DNA from: Arcobacter sp.
Lineage (GTDB): Bacteria > Campylobacterota > Campylobacteria > Campylobacterales > Arcobacteraceae
Assembly: GCA_024228275.1 (NCBI GenBank)
Contig: JAAETO010000050.1
Location: 1-64,000, forward strand
Length of the DNA stretch: 64,000 nt
Direction of reading: 5' to 3'
The notes under the pieces were generated by a model. The model was given only the letters and a program-made list of their open reading frames with translations, had not been told where the DNA came from and ran no database searches. Both the position numbers and the translations under genes were made by a program. Below are positions 59,649 through 64,000 of the stretch, piece after piece (positions within the stretch are counted from its first letter, which is position 1; every line of letters starts with the position of its first letter).

Positions 59649-62476
59649 ATTATATGCTTAGGATTTTATTTATTTTTATTATTTTTAGCATAACATTAAA
59701 TGCTTCACTTAAATTTACAAAAAAAGAACAAACATATATTAATAACAACAAAGTTACCGTAGCTATTCTTCCTGATTTTCCTCCCTTTAGTACTTTTGAA
59801 AATAACAAATTAAGTGGATATTCTTATGACATATTAGAATTAATTTCAAAAAAAAGTGGCTTAAAAATATCATATGAAGTTGATTCTTGGCCCATTAATT
59901 TAAAAAAATTTAAAGACAAGAAAATTGATATAATTGATGCAATTTCATTTAGAGAAAGTAGATTAGAATTTACTCAATATACAAAACCTTATTATGAAAT
60001 TCCACTTGTTATCTTTTCAAGGAAAGATTTAAATAATTACACAAACTTAGAATCTTTAAAAGGAAAAATATTAGGAAATACAAAAAATATTTTTTATAAA
60101 AAACAAATTGAAGATTTAAATATATTTAAAATTAAAGAATACGATAGTTTTAAAGAAAAATTGCAGGCACTGGCTTTTGGTGAAGTTGATGTCATTTTTT
60201 CACATCTCTTAAGTACTCAAATAGCTATTTCAAAAAGTAAATATACAAATATGAAAGTATTAGGTGATTTAAATTTACCTAATCTTAAGAAAACTGATTT
60301 ACGTTTTGGTATTACAAAAGATAATAGAATACTTTATTCAATTTTTAATAAAGCTTTTTCTTCAATTACAAAAAGTGAATGGAATAACTTATATAAAAAG
60401 TGGATTAGTATTTATACTAATAATAAAAAAGAATTTATTAATTTATCTAAGGATGAGAAGGATTTTATATTAAATAAAAAATTTGATTGTATATCAACTC
60501 CTAATAGATCACCTTTTTCTTTTATTGAAAATGGTGAAAATAGTGGAATGTCATTTGACTTTTGGGAGTTAATAAAAGAAAAAACACTTATAGATTCAAA
60601 ATGTAGAATGGTAGATAATTTTGATAAGGCATTAAATTTAATAAAAGATAAAAAATCTGATTTAATTATTTATACCTCAATTACAGATACTAAACTTAAT
60701 TATGCTAAATTCTCTTTACCCTATGCAAGTTATCCTTTTGCAGTTGCAACAACATTAGATAAACACTATTTTTCTAATACTTCTTCTTTAAATGGTAAAA
60801 AAGTTGCTGTTGGAAAATCTTATAGTTCTCATTATATTTTACAAGAAAAATATCCTGATATAAAATTTATTGAATATGATAATGATATTGAAGCTTTGGA
60901 TGCTTTATCAAAAGGTGATGTTTATGCAGTAGTTGATTTATTACCTGTACTATCTCATATTATAAGTAGTAAAGGATATAAAAATTTAAAAATATCAGGT
61001 ACAACTGATTTTCACCTTGATGTTCGTATTATGGTTAGAAATGATTATAAACATTTACTATCAGTAATAAACAAAGGAATACTTTCAATTTCTAATAAAG
61101 AGTCACAAGAAATAAAAAATAGATGGCTTTTGGTTAAGTTTGAGAATATTATTAATTACACAAAATTATGGGAATTTTCTTTAGTTGCTTTAATTATTTT
61201 AATAATACTTATATATAGACAATATATATTAGATAAACATAATAAAAAATTAAAAGAAGCAAATGTAGAAATTGAAAGTAAAACAAAAGAATTAGAAGAA
61301 AAATCAAAAGAGTTAGAAAAACAAAAAGAGTTATTTGAAAAGATTTATTATGAATCAAGTGACGGTGTTATAATCTTGCAATTAAGTAATAATAAGTTTA
61401 TTCATTGTAATGAAGCTGCTCACAAAATGTTAGGTTATGATACAAAGGAGGAGTTTATAAAGTTAGATCATTCTTCTTTATACCCAGAATTTCAACCTAA
61501 TGGTTTTGAATCTAGGACTATGTTTTTGGAAATGATTGATATTGCTATTAAAAAAGGTTCTAATACATTTGAATGGGTATATTTAAAGAAGAACGGTAAA
61601 ACTCCTTGGTTTGAAGTTGTTTTAACTTCAATTATCATTGATAATAAATCTGTTGTTCATATTGTTTGTAGAGATATTTATAAAAGAAAAAAAATGGAAG
61701 AGGAGCTAAGTATCTTAACTCATAACTTAGAAGATAAAGTTAAATTAGAAGTTAAAAAAAATGAGGAAAATACTAAACAATTAATTCAACAAAATAGGTT
61801 AGCTCAAATGGGTGAAATGTTATCTATGATTGCCCATCAGTGGAGACAGCCATTAACAGCCATTTCTGCAACTACAAATAATTTAATTATACGTTTAGTA
61901 TTAGATAAAAAAATAGATAATGAATCCTTAAAAAAAGAGATATCTCTTATTTCGGAATATTCGCAACATTTATCTATGACTATTGATGACTTTAGAAACT
62001 TTTTTAAATCAAATAATAATAAAATGAATACAACTTTAGAAAGTATCATTGAAAATTCAATTAATATTGTTAAAAATTCTTTAGATTCAAATTCAATTAC
62101 ATTGAAAACTGAATTTAATTGTCATAAAAATATAAATGTTTTTGCGACAGAACTTAATCAAGTAATATTAAATATAATTAAAAATTCAGAGGATGCTTTA
62201 GTTGAAAATTGTATTTTGAATTCAGAAATTTGTATTAAAACATATCATGATGATTCATATGTAATTATTGAAATAAAAGATAATGCAAAAGGAATTGATG
62301 AAAGTATAATTGATAAAGTTTTTGATCCTTATTATTCTACTAAAAAAGAAAAAGAAGGAACAGGATTAGGTCTTTATATGAGTAAAATTATAGTAAATGA
62401 CCATTGTAACGGTTTCTTAAGTGTAGAAAATGGTGATAATGGGGCAATTTTTAAAATTAAATTGCCTATTGATTAA
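59645..62476 (+). CDS. hybrid-sensor histidine kinase: two SBP_bac_3-like domains, PAS, HisKA, HATPase
   Basis: Two periplasmic SBP domains, TM, PAS (YYESSDGVIILQLSNNKFIHCN), MIAHQWRQPLTAI H-box, GTGLGLYMSKIIV. Confidence 0.93.
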   Translation: MNYMLRILFIFIIFSITLNASLKFTKKEQTYINNNKVTVAILPDFPPFSTFENNKLSGYSYDILELISKKSGLKISYEVDSWPINLKKFKDKKIDIIDAISFRESRLEFTQYTKPYYEIPLVIFSRKDLNNYTNLESLKGKILGNTKNIFYKKQIEDLNIFKIKEYDSFKEKLQALAFGEVDVIFSHLLSTQIAISKSKYTNMKVLGDLNLPNLKKTDLRFGITKDNRILYSIFNKAFSSITKSEWNNLYKKWISIYTNNKKEFINLSKDEKDFILNKKFDCISTPNRSPFSFIENGENSGMSFDFWELIKEKTLIDSKCRMVDNFDKALNLIKDKKSDLIIYTSITDTKLNYAKFSLPYASYPFAVATTLDKHYFSNTSSLNGKKVAVGKSYSSHYILQEKYPDIKFIEYDNDIEALDALSKGDVYAVVDLLPVLSHIISSKGYKNLKISGTTDFHLDVRIMVRNDYKHLLSVINKGILSISNKESQEIKNRWLLVKFENIINYTKLWEFSLVALIILIILIYRQYILDKHNKKLKEANVEIESKTKELEEKSKELEKQKELFEKIYYESSDGVIILQLSNNKFIHCNEAAHKMLGYDTKEEFIKLDHSSLYPEFQPNGFESRTMFLEMIDIAIKKGSNTFEWVYLKKNGKTPWFEVVLTSIIIDNKSVVHIVCRDIYKRKKMEEELSILTHNLEDKVKLEVKKNEENTKQLIQQNRLAQMGEMLSMIAHQWRQPLTAISATTNNLIIRLVLDKKIDNESLKKEISLISEYSQHLSMTIDDFRNFFKSNNNKMNTTLESIIENSINIVKNSLDSNSITLKTEFNCHKNINVFATELNQVILNIIKNSEDALVENCILNSEICIKTYHDDSYVIIEIKDNAKGIDESIIDKVFDPYYSTKKEKEGTGLGLYMSKIIVNDHCNGFLSVENGDNGAIFKIKLPID

Positions 62477-62482
62477 AAATTA

Positions 62483-62584
62483 CTATTTATATTTATCTTC
62501 AACTTTTTTTGTAAAATAAGCTAATAAAATAACAACTATTATAATTATTGAAAAACTTAAAATTTCATTTTGTAATATTTCCAT
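62483..62584 (-). CDS. unannotated 33-aa single-TM small protein
   Basis: MEILQNEILSFSIIIIVVILLAYFTKKVEDKYK*; hydrophobic core flanked by a charged C-terminus; purine-rich AAAGAGAGA upstream. Confidence 0.5.
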   Translation of the reverse strand: MEILQNEILSFSIIIIVVILLAYFTKKVEDKYK

Positions 62585-62655
62585 TGTCTCTCTTTGTATT
62601 AAATTGAATTTATATTTTAGTAAAAAAAGTTATAATACTCATAAAAGGAGAGAGT

Positions 62656-63003
62656 ATGTATTGTAAAAATATAAAAGAATATGAAAAAAATGAGATACCA
62701 AAAACAGTAAAAGCTAAAATTTCTGTTTTAACACCAAATGAAGATAAAGATTTTATAGTTAGAAAAGTTATATTAGAAAATGGTGGGTCTATGCCAAATC
62801 ATACAAATGAAATACAACATCAACAATATGTATTAAGTGGAGAGGCTAAAGTGTTAATTGGTGAAGAAGAGTATCATGCGAAAGAGGGTGATTTTTTATA
62901 TATACCTGCTGGAATAAATCATTATTATGAGGCCTGTTATGGAAAAGGATATGAATTTTTATGTATGATTACTACAAAAGAGGATGAGATTAAATTAGTT
63001 TAA
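62656..63003 (+). CDS. cupin domain protein
   Basis: NGGSMPNHTNEIQHQQYVLSGEAKVLIGEEEYHAKEGDFLYIPAGINHYYEA; AAAGGAGAG SD. Confidence 0.9.
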   Translation: MYCKNIKEYEKNEIPKTVKAKISVLTPNEDKDFIVRKVILENGGSMPNHTNEIQHQQYVLSGEAKVLIGEEEYHAKEGDFLYIPAGINHYYEACYGKGYEFLCMITTKEDEIKLV

Positions 63004-63030
63004 ATTAATCTTTTTAATTTTTTAATCCCG

Positions 63031-63768
63031 TCACTTAAAGGACTGGGCTAAGTTCCCAATAATCAATGCCCATCCATCAATTACAATAAAGAAAATGATT
63101 TTAATAGGTAAGGATATCATTACTGGTGGTAACATCATCATTCCTAAAGACATAAGTATAGAAGCTACAATTATATCTATTACTAAAAATGGTAAAAAAA
63201 TTAAAAACCCAATTTCAAATGCTGTTTTTAATTCACTAACAATAAAAGCTGGCATTAAAAGAGTAATTGGAACATCATCAATATTTTTAGGATTTTCTTC
63301 TTTTTTAATTCTGTAAAATAATGCTAAATCTTTCTCTCTCGTATTTTTAAGCATAAATTCTTTAAAAGGTTTCACTCCTTTTTCAAAAGCAACTTGATAA
63401 TCTATTTGTTCTTCCATATATGGTTTAATTCCATTTTCCCAAGATTTCTTGGCATATGGTTCCATTATAAAAATTGTTAATATTAAAGATAAAGAAATAA
63501 TTATTTGGTTTGGTGGTGTTTGTTGTAATCCTAAGGCTTGTCTTAAAAGAGAAAATACTATCATAAGTCTAGTAAAACTTGTTACCATTAAAAGTAAGGT
63601 AGGAGCTAATACCAGTAGTGTTAAAATAATTGCAATATTAATTGTTTTTACAAATTGAGCAGGTTCTTCTAATGCAGCAACTGATAAATTTATAATTGGT
63701 AGCGATTCTTCTTGCGCAAGTAAAGATATAGAAAAAATTAGTAAACTAATAATTAGTTTCAAATACAA
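63031..63768 (-). CDS. fliP: flagellar type III secretion protein FliP
   Basis: LLVLAPTLLLMVTSFTRLMIVFSLLRQALGLQQTPPNQII, FLIFLPFLVIDIIVASILMSLGMMMLPPVMISLPIKIIFF. Confidence 0.96.
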   Translation of the reverse strand: MYLKLIISLLIFSISLLAQEESLPIINLSVAALEEPAQFVKTINIAIILTLLVLAPTLLLMVTSFTRLMIVFSLLRQALGLQQTPPNQIIISLSLILTIFIMEPYAKKSWENGIKPYMEEQIDYQVAFEKGVKPFKEFMLKNTREKDLALFYRIKKEENPKNIDDVPITLLMPAFIVSELKTAFEIGFLIFLPFLVIDIIVASILMSLGMMMLPPVMISLPIKIIFFIVIDGWALIIGNLAQSFK

Positions 63769-63836
63769 TCCTCAAATTAAATAAGAAAGTATAATATCTA
63801 AAATATGATTAAATTTAAAGTAATTAAATATTATGT

Positions 63837-64000
63837 TTATTTCTTGTTTTTTATATATCCTAATTCTAAAAGCTTATTGTAAATTTTACTAACTACTCCT
63901 CCCGCAGCACTTCCCCCATGTCCACCATGTTCAACTATTACTGTTACTACATATTTTGGGTTTTTATATGGGCCATATGTAGTAAGCCATGCATGAGATC
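63837..64000 (-). CDS. mrdA: penicillin-binding protein 2, C-terminal fragment (truncated by window edge)
   Basis: Reverse-strand translation SHAWLTTYGPYKNPKYVVTVIVEHGGHGGSAAGGVVSKIYNKLLELGYIKNKK*. Confidence 0.82.
   Translation of the reverse strand, partial: SHAWLTTYGPYKNPKYVVTVIVEHGGHGGSAAGGVVSKIYNKLLELGYIKNKK

Noticed and set aside
1-64000. CRISPR arrays, rRNA/tRNA genes, IS elements, prophage genes, poly-G phase-variation tracts
   Set aside because: Looked for and not seen; the only recombinase-like gene lacks catalytic residues and has no associated mobile element ends

Overview
This 64 kb window is AT-rich and consistent with a Campylobacterota (Arcobacter-like) chromosome; that assignment is inferred from gene content, not from a search. 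Most of it is dense housekeeping sequence: acs, hrpB, uvrA, pdxH, hisS, tmk, coaD, ubiX, speA, cysE, rplI, hslVU, tatD, mltD, rlpA, hisB, kdsC-like, lptC, lptA, engB, fliP, and the 3' end of a PBP2 gene at the right edge. I saw no rRNA, tRNA, CRISPR array or intact insertion sequence. The points I would follow up are: (1) an orphan ferric-iron-type binding protein overlapping a Cache-GGDEF diguanylate cyclase, with a near-perfect Fur-box-like palindrome upstream; (2) a full-length AcnA-like protein that has lost several aconitase active-site residues and one Fe-S cysteine; (3) a TetR / LolA-like / outer-membrane protein / MMPL-RND export locus with three copies of an 18-bp operator-like element; (4) a serine-recombinase-like protein lacking the catalytic serine; (5) two genes (tatD and a small membrane protein) that appear to use ATA/ATT start codons, so ORF callers truncate them; (6) an unannotated 33-aa single-TM ORF; (7) a small accessory cluster at 1.5-6.5 kb with a resistance/detoxification flavour and a ClbS/DfsB-like gene remnant.
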